Shown here piece after piece: positions 43,138-52,134 of a DNA stretch of 64,000 nucleotides. The position numbers and the translations under genes were made by a program. This DNA is from JASHPR01 sp963778075 (GTDB lineage: Bacteria; Actinomycetota; Actinomycetes; Streptosporangiales; Streptosporangiaceae). Where the stretch lies: the NCBI GenBank assembly GCA_963778075.1, contig CAVZTJ010000015.1, forward strand, positions 496,001 through 560,000. The letters run 5' to 3'. The first letter of the stretch is position 1. Each line of letters opens with the position of its first letter. The notes beneath the pieces were generated by a model. The model had not been told where the DNA came from. It saw nothing but the letters and a program-made list of their open reading frames with translations, and made no database searches.

Positions 43138-44487
43138 CTACAGACTCTCGATGACCCGGAGCGGCGCCGTCGGGTCGTCATGGTCCTGTGCGGTCACGGT
43201 CTGCCGGTCGGCGGGCGCGGCGGCGCGGTCGGGAAGCCTCCAGCCTTCCCGGTGCAGCGCGGCGATGAAGGCCTCAACCATGACCGGATCGAACTGGCTG
43301 CCAGCGCCCCTGCGCAGCTCCTCGATCGCCTCGCTCATCCGGCGCGCCTCCCGGTAGGAGCGCGTTGAGGTCATCGAGTCGAACGCATCGGCGACGGCGA
43401 TGACGCGCGCGAACTCGGGAATCTCGTCGCCGGCGAACCCCATCGGGTAACCGGTGCCGTCGATCTTCTCGTGGTGGTGCATGATGCCGGCCAGAGCCTC
43501 GTTGAGGAAGCCGATCTCCCGCACGATTTCCAGGCCACGCAGCGGATGCAGCTGGATGGCGGCGAACTCCTCCTCGGTCAGCGGCCCAGTCTTCTGCAGC
43601 ACCTTGGTGGGCACGCCGAGCTTGCCAACGTCGTGCAGCATCCCGGCGAACATGATCGCCTCGGTGCGGTCGCCGTGCATCCCTATCTGGCGGGCGATCA
43701 TGCCGGACCCGCGGGACACCCTCTCGCTGTGGCCGCGCGTGTAGTAGTCCTTGGTCTCCACCGCCTGGCAGAGCGCCTCCATGGTTGCCCCGTACGCGCG
43801 GCGCTGCTCGGCGAACTGCCCCATGGCCCAGCGGGCCACGAACAGCGGGACGAGCACCAGCGCGGCGGCGAACGGTCCCATCACTGTCCATAGCGCCGCG
43901 ATCACCAGCCCGAGGGCCGCGTAACCCAGGTCGGACGCCAGCAGCAGCGGCACGCTGGACTCCATCTGGATCCGCCGTGGCCCGTCGCTGCGGGTCAATT
44001 GCAGCACGCCCCACATGAGGCCGAGGTTGACGATCACGTGAGCGGCCGCGGCCGCGGCGAACGGCCAGACAATGGACGGGAAGTCAGCTGGCCGGGGAAG
44101 CCCGATGTGGCCGCCGAGCGCGACGAACGTCTGTCCCGCCGCGAAGCCGGAAACGGCGCTCATCCCGCCGTTGAAAACCCGTTCGGCCAGCTGCAGCTTG
44201 CGCCGCAGCCCCAGCACGGAGACGGCCCCGACCAGCGCCGCCCCGACGGGTCCGAGCAGCACCACGGCGGCCAGTGTGGCCGACGAACTCGGCGACCATG
44301 CCGACTGGCGTTCCGCAAGCGGGGTGGGGACCGAATCGCAGATCAGGAACAGCAGCATGAGCACGCCGAGGGACAGCCACCAGCCGGTGCCCATCGGCGG
44401 CCCGGAGAGCCGGGGCGCGACAACGGAGGCGGCCGCCACCACGACTGCCGCTATGTAGATCCACGCAGCCCGCGAGACCCTGCCCAT
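43138..44487 (-). CDS. Membrane-bound HD-GYP phosphodiesterase
   Basis: 449-aa protein with a multi-helix membrane sensor (about residues 5-235) and a complete HD-GYP domain: YYTRGHSERVSRGSGMIARQIG, MLHDVGKLGVPTKVL (HD), HHEKIDGTGYPMGFAGDEIP (GYP). HD-GYP enzymes hydrolyse cyclic-di-GMP; actinobacteria of this kind use c-di-GMP in development. ATG 44487 with GAGGGGGG is preferred over the upstream start 44535. Confidence 0.92.
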   Translation of the reverse strand: MGRVSRAAWIYIAAVVVAAASVVAPRLSGPPMGTGWWLSLGVLMLLFLICDSVPTPLAERQSAWSPSSSATLAAVVLLGPVGAALVGAVSVLGLRRKLQLAERVFNGGMSAVSGFAAGQTFVALGGHIGLPRPADFPSIVWPFAAAAAAHVIVNLGLMWGVLQLTRSDGPRRIQMESSVPLLLASDLGYAALGLVIAALWTVMGPFAAALVLVPLFVARWAMGQFAEQRRAYGATMEALCQAVETKDYYTRGHSERVSRGSGMIARQIGMHGDRTEAIMFAGMLHDVGKLGVPTKVLQKTGPLTEEEFAAIQLHPLRGLEIVREIGFLNEALAGIMHHHEKIDGTGYPMGFAGDEIPEFARVIAVADAFDSMTSTRSYREARRMSEAIEELRRGAGSQFDPVMVEAFIAALHREGWRLPDRAAAPADRQTVTAQDHDDPTAPLRVIESL

Positions 44488-44773
44488 GCCCCCCTCGCCG
44501 TCGGCCCTTGGCAACCGCCACCGATATGCCGGCACCCAAGCGAAGCGCAGATTATCCGCAAATTGCTACTAGCGAAATGCGCTTAGCCGGACGCCGCCAC
44601 TCAGAGTAACGCGCTAGAACGCTTCCGCGAAGACCTCAGCGATAATGTGCACAACATGTACACGACCGAATGCAATGTGTAATCAAGCGACCGGTGGCTT
44701 CAGGCCCGAACGTAATGAAAGCGAGCGGACGCACGCTGCGGCCTATTCGAGCCGCAGCAACGTGCCTTCGAGC

Positions 44774-45058
44774 CTAATCGACCCGGTACTCGGAAACCTC
44801 GAGCTCGGCGCGGATGGTCCGGATCCGCACGAGCACCTTGCTGCGCAGCCCGGATGGGGCAGGCTCGGAGCCGCAGCACTTCTGCACCAGCCGCTTCACG
44901 GCCTCTTCCAGCCCGTACTCCCGCAGGCATGGCCCGCACTCATCAAGGTGCTCGCGGATCTGGGCAAAGCTCTTGTCTTCGATCTCGCCATCGAGGTACG
45001 AGTACACGCGTGCCAGCACTTCGCTACACGGCACCTCGTGCGGCTTACCACAGCTCAT
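44774..45058 (-). CDS. rsrA: Mycothiol-system anti-sigma factor RsrA
   Basis: 94-aa zinc-binding anti-sigma. The ZAS motif H-x3-C-x2-C is HLDECGPCLREYG, with an upstream Cys in HEVPCSEVLARVYSYLDGE. Oxidation of these thiols releases Zn and SigR. It overlaps sigR by 4 nt (ATGA), giving coupled synthesis. The extra KCC pair at residues 60-62 is unusual but its role is unknown. Confidence 0.95.
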   Translation of the reverse strand: MSCGKPHEVPCSEVLARVYSYLDGEIEDKSFAQIREHLDECGPCLREYGLEEAVKRLVQKCCGSEPAPSGLRSKVLVRIRTIRAELEVSEYRVD

Positions 45059-45864
45059 TCCGCGTCCTTCCCGGGCTCGTCGCCCGATGAGGACGCCTCG
45101 GTGGGGGCGCTCGACGCTGCCCTGACCAGGCCCTCTTTGGCCGCGTAGTCCTGAAGCATGTCCCTGAGCTGCCGACGCCCGCGATGCAGGCGTGACATCA
45201 CGGTCCCGATCGGGGTGCCCATGATGTCGGCGATCTCTTTGTAGGCGAAGCCTTCGACGTCGGCCAGGTAGACCGCGATGCGGAACTCCTCTGGCAGAGC
45301 CTGCAGCGCTTCCTTGACGTCAGAGTCCGGGAGCCGTTCCAGCGCCTCGGCCTCGGCGGACTTCAGGCCTCCCGAGCTGTGCGACGCAGCCCTGGCGAGC
45401 TGCCAGTCCTCGATCTCCTCGTTGCCAGCGCGCTGCGGCTCGCGCTGCCGCTTGCGGTAGGTGTTGATGAAGGTGTTGGTGAGGATCCGGAACAGCCAGG
45501 CCTTGAGGTTCGTCCCTTCCTGGAACTGGTGGAAGGACGCGTACGCCTTGGCGAAGGTCTCCTGCACGAGGTCCTCCGCGTCGGCGGGGTTCCGGGTCAT
45601 CCGCATCCCTGCCGCGTACAGCTGATCCAGGTACGGCAAGACATCGTGCTCGAAGCGTTCGCTGCGCTCCTCGAGTGTCTCTGGGACCGGACTCACCTCC
45701 TCCGCGATTGCTGGCTGCGAGCGACCGCCTGGCCACCTTCCGCCCTGCCAATTGTCTCGGCCGGAGGATACAACGTTTGGCCCGCCGAACTCGCGCGCCA
45801 TCACCATCGAGGCGCCATCCACAGTCGGGGCGTGGTCACGCGGCGGGCAGGTTACTAGCGACAC
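45055..45864 (-). CDS. sigR: ECF sigma factor SigR/SigH (thiol-oxidative stress)
   Basis: Group-4 sigma factor: region 2 LYAAGMRMTRNPADAEDLVQETFAKAYASFHQFQEGTNLKAWLFRILTNTFINTYRK; region 4 LPEEFRIAVYLADVEGFAYKEIADIMGTPIGTVMSRLHRGRRQL. The core starts near GTG 45696 (SPVPETLEERSERFEHD, 213 aa), but the frame is open for another 56 codons to GTG 45864, only a few bases after the transcription start expected from a SigR-type promoter. In Streptomyces an N-terminally extended, unstable SigR' of about 55 more residues is made from the autoregulated promoter; the same arrangement seems present here. Confidence 0.93.
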   Translation of the reverse strand: MSLVTCPPRDHAPTVDGASMVMAREFGGPNVVSSGRDNWQGGRWPGGRSQPAIAEEVSPVPETLEERSERFEHDVLPYLDQLYAAGMRMTRNPADAEDLVQETFAKAYASFHQFQEGTNLKAWLFRILTNTFINTYRKRQREPQRAGNEEIEDWQLARAASHSSGGLKSAEAEALERLPDSDVKEALQALPEEFRIAVYLADVEGFAYKEIADIMGTPIGTVMSRLHRGRRQLRDMLQDYAAKEGLVRAASSAPTEASSSGDEPGKDAE

Positions 45865-45873
45865 ACGCGTTGC

Positions 45874-45899
45874 AACACGCTCCGTCGTGGCTTCATTCC
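45874..45899 (-). promoter_or_regulatory. SigR-dependent promoter of sigR (GGAAT-N18-GTT)
   Basis: On the minus strand GGAAT (45899-45895), an 18-nt spacer and GTT (45876-45874) match the SigR consensus exactly. Expected start of transcription is 45866-45868, directly ahead of GTG 45864, so the transcript would be almost leaderless. This gives positive autoregulation of the sigR-rsrA operon. Confidence 0.82.
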
Positions 45900-45909
45900 A
45901 GCCGGGGCC

Positions 45910-46260
45910 TCACCGCCGTAGCCGGGCCCATTTCGCCTGGCAGGGCACGCAGCGGGCGGCCTCTGGCTTGGCCTCGAGCCGGCCTTCGGGAACCCCGCCG
46001 CCGCAGGCCACGCAAGTCCCGTACGTGCCGATCTCGATGCGGTTCAGGGCATCGAGCACCTCGGAGTGCTGCGTCCTGGCCACGTGAAGGACGGCCTGGG
46101 TGCGCTCCGATTCGGAAAGATTGGCACCGGCGTCGGCTGGATCCTGCGGGTAGTCCGAGACACGCTCGTCCTGCTCCGCCTCTCCCTTGAGCACCGCGAT
46201 GGACCGTTCGAGCTCGGCTTGGATCTCTTCCAAGTGCTTGCGAGCGATGGCGGTATCCAT
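45910..46260 (-). CDS. DksA/TraR-type zinc-finger protein
   Basis: 116-aa protein: N-terminal coiled coil (MDTAIARKHLEEIQAELERSIAVLKGE), then GTYGTCVACGGGVPEGRLEAKPEAARCVPCQAKWARL, a four-Cys DksA C4 finger (C-x2-C, C-x2-C). ATG 46260 follows AGGAGGTGG. The DksA coiled-coil tip acidic pair (DxxDxA) is present as DPADAGA. Adjacent to sigR in reverse of the neighbouring rsrA; likely RNA polymerase secondary-channel binding, inferred. Confidence 0.88.
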   Translation of the reverse strand: MDTAIARKHLEEIQAELERSIAVLKGEAEQDERVSDYPQDPADAGANLSESERTQAVLHVARTQHSEVLDALNRIEIGTYGTCVACGGGVPEGRLEAKPEAARCVPCQAKWARLRR

Positions 46261-46342
46261 CCGATACCACCTCCTATCCGGATATGGCCCAGCAGCGCCG
46301 ATCGGCGTCATTGCCGCCAGGCCGGGTTGTTCGGCTCTGGCG

Positions 46343-47257
46343 TTACAGCAGCTTGTCGGGAGCGCTGCCAGAGGCTCCTTGGGACGCCGCGCTCCGGGAT
46401 CTAGGGGAGCGGCCGTCGGGTGCGCTCCCGTCGAGGTCCCGGCCTTCCGGGCCTGACGCGACGCGCTCGATGAGCTGCGGGCCGTTGTTGCGTACCGCGT
46501 TAACGGCCGTCGAGACGGGATACGAGATCAATCCGCTTACTGCCGCGGGAGCCAGCAGAGCTCGCAGGTCCGCGGGGTCGTTGTTCCCCGGATCGAGCCA
46601 GTCCGACCAGCTGGGCGGCTCGATCACCATGGGCATCCTGTCGTGGATTTTGCCGAGTTCGTCCGGCGCGCTCGTGGTGATGATCGTGGCCGTCCAGAGC
46701 CACGCCCGCTCGTGATCATCCGGCAGCGCGGCATCCCGCCAGAGCTCATAGAGGCCGGCGAATGCCAGCGGGCCGCCATCGCCGCTGGTGATGAAGTACG
46801 GCTGTTTTGCGCCCTTGCCGACCGGCTTGTCCTCGCTGCTGCCATCCGGGCGCTGCCACTCGTAGTAGCCGTCCGCGGGCAGCAGGCACCGGCGGCGCTT
46901 AAATGCGTGCCGGAACGCCGGCTTGGAATCCACGGTCTCGGCCCTGGCGTTGATCATGCGGCTGCCGATCTTGGGATCCTTCGCCCAGAACGGCACCAGA
47001 CCCCATCGGACCACGCGCAGCTCGCGTGCCACGCCGGCCTGGCCGGCGTCGGGCTCCGAAGCGGCTTCCGCGGCGCCCCGGGCCTCGGTGCCGACGCCGT
47101 CCGAGTGCCGGGCTTCCCGGGTGACCACGGCATAAACGCGCTTCGTGGGCGCCACGTTGTAATCGGGCTCGAGCGGCTCGGAGGCACGGTCGCGCTCGAT
47201 GCGGAACTCCTCGAGGAGCTCTATGCGCTTACGCGCAGACGCATACCGACCGCACAT
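46343..47257 (-). CDS. SOS-response-associated peptidase (YedK/HMCES)
   Basis: 304-aa SRAP protein; catalytic Cys2 in MCGRYASA after Met removal links covalently to abasic DNA. Other conserved parts: EPDYNVAPTKRVYAVV, WGLVPFWAKDPKIGSRMINARAET, FKRRRCLLPADGYYEW and the Glu/His in PMVIEPPSW. It forms a thiazolidine crosslink at abasic sites in single-stranded DNA. The extra segment GTEARGAAEAASEPDAGQ (about 58-75) lengthens it beyond the usual 220-230 aa, as does a ~60-aa tail. Next to aroA as in M. tuberculosis. Confidence 0.93.
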   Translation of the reverse strand: MCGRYASARKRIELLEEFRIERDRASEPLEPDYNVAPTKRVYAVVTREARHSDGVGTEARGAAEAASEPDAGQAGVARELRVVRWGLVPFWAKDPKIGSRMINARAETVDSKPAFRHAFKRRRCLLPADGYYEWQRPDGSSEDKPVGKGAKQPYFITSGDGGPLAFAGLYELWRDAALPDDHERAWLWTATIITTSAPDELGKIHDRMPMVIEPPSWSDWLDPGNNDPADLRALLAPAAVSGLISYPVSTAVNAVRNNGPQLIERVASGPEGRDLDGSAPDGRSPRSRSAASQGASGSAPDKLL

Positions 47258-47529
47258 GTCCTCACCTTGACCGCTAGGGGGTCAGCGGGGTGCTGGTTCC
47301 CCGCAGTCGTGCGTGCTCTCCGCGGCAGTGGCGAGCACAGATTGTGCCAGTTAATTGCCAACATCCTGGTTTGCCAAACCTCTGTGGGAGGTTTATCGCC
47401 CCAGCCGGGCCAACAGTTTCATGATCAAGCTCCACTGCCCACCCAGGCGCCGGTCATGCATGCAGATCAGGTTCAGATGCGCGCCCGCAGCACTGCGCAG
47501 GCTCAGCGCCGGCCAGTACGCTCGGCATC

Positions 47530-48903
47530 ATGCAGCGTGATGTGGAGCCGGAACGGGAGCCGGCCTCGGACTGGCGTGCGCCAGCGGCAACCGGGCCGGT
47601 GCATGTTCATGTGCGGCCGCCCGGGTCGAAATCGATGACCAACCGCGCCCTGGTCCTGGCCGCGCTTGCCGACGGCCCGACCGTGATCACCAATCCGCTG
47701 CGGGCCAGGGACACGCGGCTGATGGCCGATGCGCTGCGCGGGCTCGGCACGGCCATCAATGAGGAGGGCGCGGCCCGCGACGGCGCCGCCATGGGAGGCG
47801 GCGAGGCCACCGTCTGGCGAGTGACGCCGGGCGTAACGGACAGCGCAGCGGTGGTGGATGTCGGCAACGCCGGGACCGTGATGCGCTTTGTTCCGCCGGT
47901 GGCGGCGCTGACCCGGGTCAGCGTTGAGTTCACGGGCGATACGAGGGTGGCGCAGCGGCCAATCGGACCACTGCTGGCCGCCCTCCGCGAACTCGGCGCG
48001 GTGATCGACGATGACGGCCGGGGCAGCGCGCCGTTCGTCGTCCGCGGTCGCGGCGCGATCAGCGGCGGCACCGTCACGCTGGATGCCTCAGGTTCCTCGC
48101 AGCTCGTCTCTGGGCTGCTGCTGGCGGCGCCGCGGTACGACAAGGGCGCCGAGGTGCGCCACGAAGGTCCCCGGGTCCCCTCGGCGCCGCACATCGCGAT
48201 GACGGTGCAAATGCTGCGCGAGGCCGGGGCGCACGTGGAGACGTGGGTGACCGGGCGCGGGTCGTCGGTCCCCGACCGGTGGCAGGTGCACCCTGGCGAC
48301 CTGCGGCCGTGGGCCGTGACCGTGGAGCCCGACGTCTCCAACGCCGCGCCGTTCCTCGCGGCGGCCCTGGTGACCGGGGGCTCCGTCACGATCCCGGGCT
48401 GGCCACGGCGCAGCCTGCAGGCCGCCGACCAGATCCTGGACTTCCTCACCCAGATGGGCGCCGGCTGCTCGATGACGGCCGACGGGATGCGGGTCACCGG
48501 GACGGGAGCGATCCGCGGCATCACGGCGGACCTGGGTGATGTCAGCGAGATCGTCCCGGTGCTCACCGCGCTGGCGGCGCTGGCCGATTCGCCGTCGGTG
48601 TTCACCGGCATCGGGCACATGCGCACGCACGAGAGCGACCGGCTGGCCGCGCTGGCCGCCGAGATCGGCGCGCTCGGCGGCGACGTCAGGGACCACGACG
48701 ACGGGCTGGAGATCAGGCCGAGGCCACTGCGGGCGGACGGTGTCGTCTTCGCCAGTCACGACGACCACCGCCTGGTCATGGCCGCCGCCGTGCTCGGCCT
48801 CGCCCTGCCGGGCGGTCTGCCGGTCGGCAACGCCGCAACCGTCGGCAAGACGTTCCCGGCCTTCACCACGACTTGGTCCGTCATGGCGGAGCGTTCGCCC
48901 TGA
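47530..48903 (+). CDS. aroA: 3-phosphoshikimate 1-carboxyvinyltransferase (EPSP synthase)
   Basis: 457-aa shikimate-pathway enzyme. Conserved: RPPGSKSMTNRALVLAALADGP, GNAGTVMRFVPP, FTGDTRVAQRPIGPL, VEPDVSNAAPF, HESDRLAALA and DDHRLVMAAAV. ATG 47530. Its stop overlaps the rsgA start region, so translation is coupled. The 272-nt gap upstream contains a GGTTTGCCAAACC-type dyad (about 47369-47381) of unknown meaning. Confidence 0.97.
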   Translation: MQRDVEPEREPASDWRAPAATGPVHVHVRPPGSKSMTNRALVLAALADGPTVITNPLRARDTRLMADALRGLGTAINEEGAARDGAAMGGGEATVWRVTPGVTDSAAVVDVGNAGTVMRFVPPVAALTRVSVEFTGDTRVAQRPIGPLLAALRELGAVIDDDGRGSAPFVVRGRGAISGGTVTLDASGSSQLVSGLLLAAPRYDKGAEVRHEGPRVPSAPHIAMTVQMLREAGAHVETWVTGRGSSVPDRWQVHPGDLRPWAVTVEPDVSNAAPFLAAALVTGGSVTIPGWPRRSLQAADQILDFLTQMGAGCSMTADGMRVTGTGAIRGITADLGDVSEIVPVLTALAALADSPSVFTGIGHMRTHESDRLAALAAEIGALGGDVRDHDDGLEIRPRPLRADGVVFASHDDHRLVMAAAVLGLALPGGLPVGNAATVGKTFPAFTTTWSVMAERSP

Positions 48904-49925
48904 GCAGGCAAGCCAGGCGCGCCGACCTCGACGAGGACGACGTGCGGGTGCGCCCGGGCCGGGGCTCGCGGCCGCGCACCAGACGCAGGCCAGCTCACGA
49001 GGGCGCGGCCGACGCGTTCGTGATCGCGGTCGACCGCGGCAGGTACACCTGCGTTCTCACCGGCGGTGACGACGCCGGCCTGCAGGTCACGGCCATGAAG
49101 GCCCGCGAGCTCGTCCGCGGCAGCGTCGTGGTCGGCGACCGGGTAAGCCTGGCCGGCGACTCCTCCGGCGATCCGGGATCGCTGGCCCGCATTGTCCGGG
49201 TTGCGCCCCGCACGTCGGTGCTGCGGCGCTCGGCCGACGACACCGACCCGGTGGAACGCGTCATCGTGGCCAACGCCCAGCAGCTCGGGATCGTGACCGC
49301 GCTGGCGGACCCGCCGCCCCGGCCCCGGCTGATCGACCGTTTCCTGGTCGCCGCGTACGACGCCGGACTCGAGCCGCTGCTGATCCTGACCAAGGCGGAC
49401 CTGGCGGATCCCGACGAGCTGCTCGCGGCGTACACCCCGCTCGGCATCCGCTACCTCGTCAGCGGCCGGCCGCTGACCGAAGCCGTCACCGGTGAGCTGC
49501 GGGCCCTGCTGGCCGACCGGATCAGCGTTCTCGTCGGCCATTCCGGGGTTGGCAAGTCGACCCTGGTCAACGCCCTGGTCCCGGACGCGGGCCGGGCGGT
49601 GGGCACCGTGAGCCCGGTAACCGGCCGCGGCCGCCACACCTCGTCGTCGGTGGTCGCGCTGCGGCTCCGGGGCGGCGGCTGGATCATCGACACTCCCGGG
49701 CTGCGCAGCTTTGGCCTCGGCCACATCTCGGCGGACCGGGTCGCGGCGGCGTTCCCCGACCTCGCCGAGGCGCTCGCCCACTGCCGGCCGGGGTGCGCCC
49801 ACCTGGACGAGGACTGCGGCCTCGACGCGTGGGTCAGCGAGCACGACAGCAGCGGCGCGCTGGCGGTGCGGCTCGACTCACTGCGGCGCCTGCTGCGCAG
49901 CCGCGAAGGCCGCGACGACGGCTAA
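48873..49925 (+). CDS. rsgA: Ribosome small-subunit maturation GTPase RsgA
   Basis: 350-aa circularly permuted GTPase. OB domain (VIAVDRGRYTCVL, MKARELVRGSVVVGDRV), G4 LTKADLAD, G1 GHSGVGKSTLVN, G3 DTPGLRS, and the C-terminal zinc site CRPGCAHLDEDCG with Cys/His ligands. Acts late in 30S assembly. Start uncertain: TTG 48873 is inside aroA; homology starts at about SRQARRADLDEDD, and a CTG at 48900 overlapping the aroA stop (CTGA), 8 nt after GCGGAG, would fit better. Confidence 0.93.
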   Translation: MVRHGGAFALSRQARRADLDEDDVRVRPGRGSRPRTRRRPAHEGAADAFVIAVDRGRYTCVLTGGDDAGLQVTAMKARELVRGSVVVGDRVSLAGDSSGDPGSLARIVRVAPRTSVLRRSADDTDPVERVIVANAQQLGIVTALADPPPRPRLIDRFLVAAYDAGLEPLLILTKADLADPDELLAAYTPLGIRYLVSGRPLTEAVTGELRALLADRISVLVGHSGVGKSTLVNALVPDAGRAVGTVSPVTGRGRHTSSSVVALRLRGGGWIIDTPGLRSFGLGHISADRVAAAFPDLAEALAHCRPGCAHLDEDCGLDAWVSEHDSSGALAVRLDSLRRLLRSREGRDDG

Positions 49926-50004
49926 GCGGCGTGACGCGCGCTCACCGTGCGTGCTTCTGTGGCGCGCACGCGGTCACGACGCATCCCCATTGCGCGGCGC
50001 GCGC

Positions 50005-50979
50005 TCACCACGCGTACGCCTCGGGAGCGGCGCCGCCGGGGCCTGGGAAGATCTTGTCGAGCCGCTCAAGGGCGGCGGCGTCAAGCTTGATCTCCAGCGC
50101 ATGCAGGGCCCCGTCGAGCTGGCTGAGGCTGCTCGGCCCCACGATCGGCGCGGTGACCGCGGGCTGGTGCAGCAGCCAGGCCAGCCCGACGTGAGCCGGG
50201 TCCTCGCCAATCTCGTCGCAGAACGCCTCGTACGCCTCGACCTGGGGACGCAGGCCGGCCAGGGTCTCGGCGGCGCGCCCGCCGCCGCTGCGCCCCGAGC
50301 CGCCCTGCTTGCGCAGTATCCCAGCCAGCAGGCCGCCGTGCAGCGGGCTCCAGGGCAGCACACCGAGGCCGTAGCCCTGGCAGGCCGGCAGCACCTCGAG
50401 CTCGACCGTGCGCACCGCCAGGTTGTATAGCGACTGCTCACTCACCAGCCCGAAGGACCCGTGGCGGCCTGCCGCCTCCTGCGCCTGTGCGATGTGCCAG
50501 CCAGCGAAGTTTGACGACCCAACGTAGATGATCTTCCCTTGGTCCCGCAGGACCGTCATCGCCTCCCAGATCTCCTCCCACGGCGTAGCCCGGTCCACGT
50601 GGTGCATCTGGTACAGGTCGATGCGATCGGTCCTCAGCCGCCGCAGCGAGTCCTCGCAGGACCGCCGGATGTTCACGGCGGACAGCAGGCTGTCGTTCGG
50701 CCACTCCCCCTTGCCGCCGTACAGCTTCGTGGCCAGGACGATCTTGTTGCGCCGCCCGGCGTCGGCGGCGAGCCACTCCCCGATGATCTGCTCGGTGACG
50801 CCCTCGGCGCGCGGCCGTCCGTAGGTGTTGGCCGTGTCCCAGAAGTTGATGCCCTGGTCGAGCGCGCGGTCCATGATCTGATGAGCGTCGGGAACGTCGG
50901 TGAACGAGCCAAAGTTCATCGTGCCCAGGCAGATCCGGCTGACCGAGACGCCGCTGCGTCCGAGATGCGTGTAATCCAT
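50005..50979 (-). CDS. Aldo/keto reductase
   Basis: 324-aa TIM-barrel NADPH reductase of the YajO/Kv-beta-like class. Catalytic residues: Asp in FWDTANTYG, Tyr within that motif, Lys in LATKLYG, His in LYQMHHVD. NADP-binding end VGPSSLSQLDGALHAL. Substrate unknown. It overlaps nothing and converges with rsgA. Confidence 0.92.
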   Translation of the reverse strand: MDYTHLGRSGVSVSRICLGTMNFGSFTDVPDAHQIMDRALDQGINFWDTANTYGRPRAEGVTEQIIGEWLAADAGRRNKIVLATKLYGGKGEWPNDSLLSAVNIRRSCEDSLRRLRTDRIDLYQMHHVDRATPWEEIWEAMTVLRDQGKIIYVGSSNFAGWHIAQAQEAAGRHGSFGLVSEQSLYNLAVRTVELEVLPACQGYGLGVLPWSPLHGGLLAGILRKQGGSGRSGGGRAAETLAGLRPQVEAYEAFCDEIGEDPAHVGLAWLLHQPAVTAPIVGPSSLSQLDGALHALEIKLDAAALERLDKIFPGPGGAAPEAYAW

Positions 50980-51019
50980 GCCGCACACGCTACGACCGCC
51001 GTGACCCGTGCCATGACCC

Positions 51020-51201
51020 GGACGTGGCCCCGGCACAGCCCCTCACAGTTCCGTTGCCTGGGAAGCGCCGCCGGGATAGGCAGGCCCCGGACGTGGCCCC
51101 GGCACAGCCCCTCACAGTTCCGTTGCCTGGGAAGCGCCGCCGGGATGGGCCGGCCCCGGACGTGGCCCCGGCACAGCCCCTCACGGTACCGTTGCCCGCG
51201 A
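51020..51201. repeat. 69-bp tandem repeat (2.6 copies) upstream of hisN
   Basis: GGACGTGGCCCCGGCACAGC starts at 51020, 51089 and 51158: a 69-bp unit repeated, the third copy breaking off at the hisN ATG after CCGTTGCC. Copies are nearly identical (single changes). The presumed hisN promoter/leader is therefore multiplied. Confidence 0.9.
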
Positions 51202-51980
51202 TGGCGGGATTTGACGACGACCTGCGCTTCGCCCACGTCCTGGCCGACGCGGCGGATGACATCACCATGCGCCGGTTCCGGGCGCTGGACCTGCGGGTCG
51301 AATCCAAGCCCGACCTGACCCCGGTCACCGACGCCGACCTTGCCGCGGAGGAATCGCTGCGGCACGTGCTGAGCCGGGCCAGGCCGCGCGACGCGGTGCT
51401 CGGCGAGGAATCCGGCATGACCGGCGTCGGGAATCGGTGCTGGGTGCTCGACCCGATCGACGGGACCAAGAACTACGTCCGCGGCGTGCCGGTCTGGGCA
51501 ACGCTGATCGGCCTGATGGTCAGTGGCGACGTCACCGTCGGGGTGGTCTCGGCGCCGGCGCTCGGCCGCAGGTGGTGGGCGGCCAGGGACGGCGGCGCCT
51601 GGACCGGCCGCAGCCTGACCAAGGCCTCGCCGTGCCGGGTCTCGGACGTGGCCAGCCTCCAGGACGCGTCGTTCTCGTACGCCAGCCTGAACGGCTGGAA
51701 CGACAGGATGGACGGGTTCCTCGACCTGACCCGCTCGGTCTGGCGGACCCGCGCGTTTGGCGACTTCTGGTCGCACATGCTGGTCGCCGAGGGCGCCGTC
51801 GACATCTCCGCCGAGCCCAAGGTTTCACTCTGGGACCTCGCTGCGCTGCAGGTCATCGTCGAAGAAGCCGGCGGCACGTTCACCGACCTGACCGGGAAAC
51901 CCACGCCCGACGGCGGCAGCGTGATCTGCACGAACGGCCGCATGCACGCCGAAGTGCTCGATCTTCTGAAAGAGCGCTAA
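51201..51980 (+). CDS. hisN: Histidinol-phosphatase / inositol-phosphatase-family protein
   Basis: 259-aa Mg-dependent phosphatase: metal sites GEESG (about 71-75), DPIDGTKNYV (about 88), and WDLAALQVIVEEAGGTFTD at the C-terminus. Actinobacteria commonly use this subfamily as histidinol-phosphatase HisN; substrate preference cannot be proved from motifs alone. ATG 51201 lies right after the third tandem repeat copy. Confidence 0.88.
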   Translation: MAGFDDDLRFAHVLADAADDITMRRFRALDLRVESKPDLTPVTDADLAAEESLRHVLSRARPRDAVLGEESGMTGVGNRCWVLDPIDGTKNYVRGVPVWATLIGLMVSGDVTVGVVSAPALGRRWWAARDGGAWTGRSLTKASPCRVSDVASLQDASFSYASLNGWNDRMDGFLDLTRSVWRTRAFGDFWSHMLVAEGAVDISAEPKVSLWDLAALQVIVEEAGGTFTDLTGKPTPDGGSVICTNGRMHAEVLDLLKER

Positions 51981-52003
51981 CGCCTGGCGGGCTCCCAGCG
52001 ATA

Positions 52004-52055
52004 TCCCCCACGGGGGACCTGCTCCCCCTACGGGGGGACTAACAGCCCCTACGGG
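52004..52055. repeat. Three short GC-palindromes after hisN
   Basis: TCCCCCACGGGGGA (52004-52017), TCCCCCTACGGGGGGA (52023-52038) and CCCCTACGGGT (52046-52056) follow each other in 50 bp, each a hairpin-capable copy of CCCCC(T)ACGGGGG. They may form part of the hisN terminator. Confidence 0.6.
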
Positions 52056-52134
52056 TCTTGCTCCGCACGCCGACATCGCGGATGCTGGGCAGATGCCTGT
52101 CACAAACGCACAAGCAGGAGGGAGCGAGCGATCC

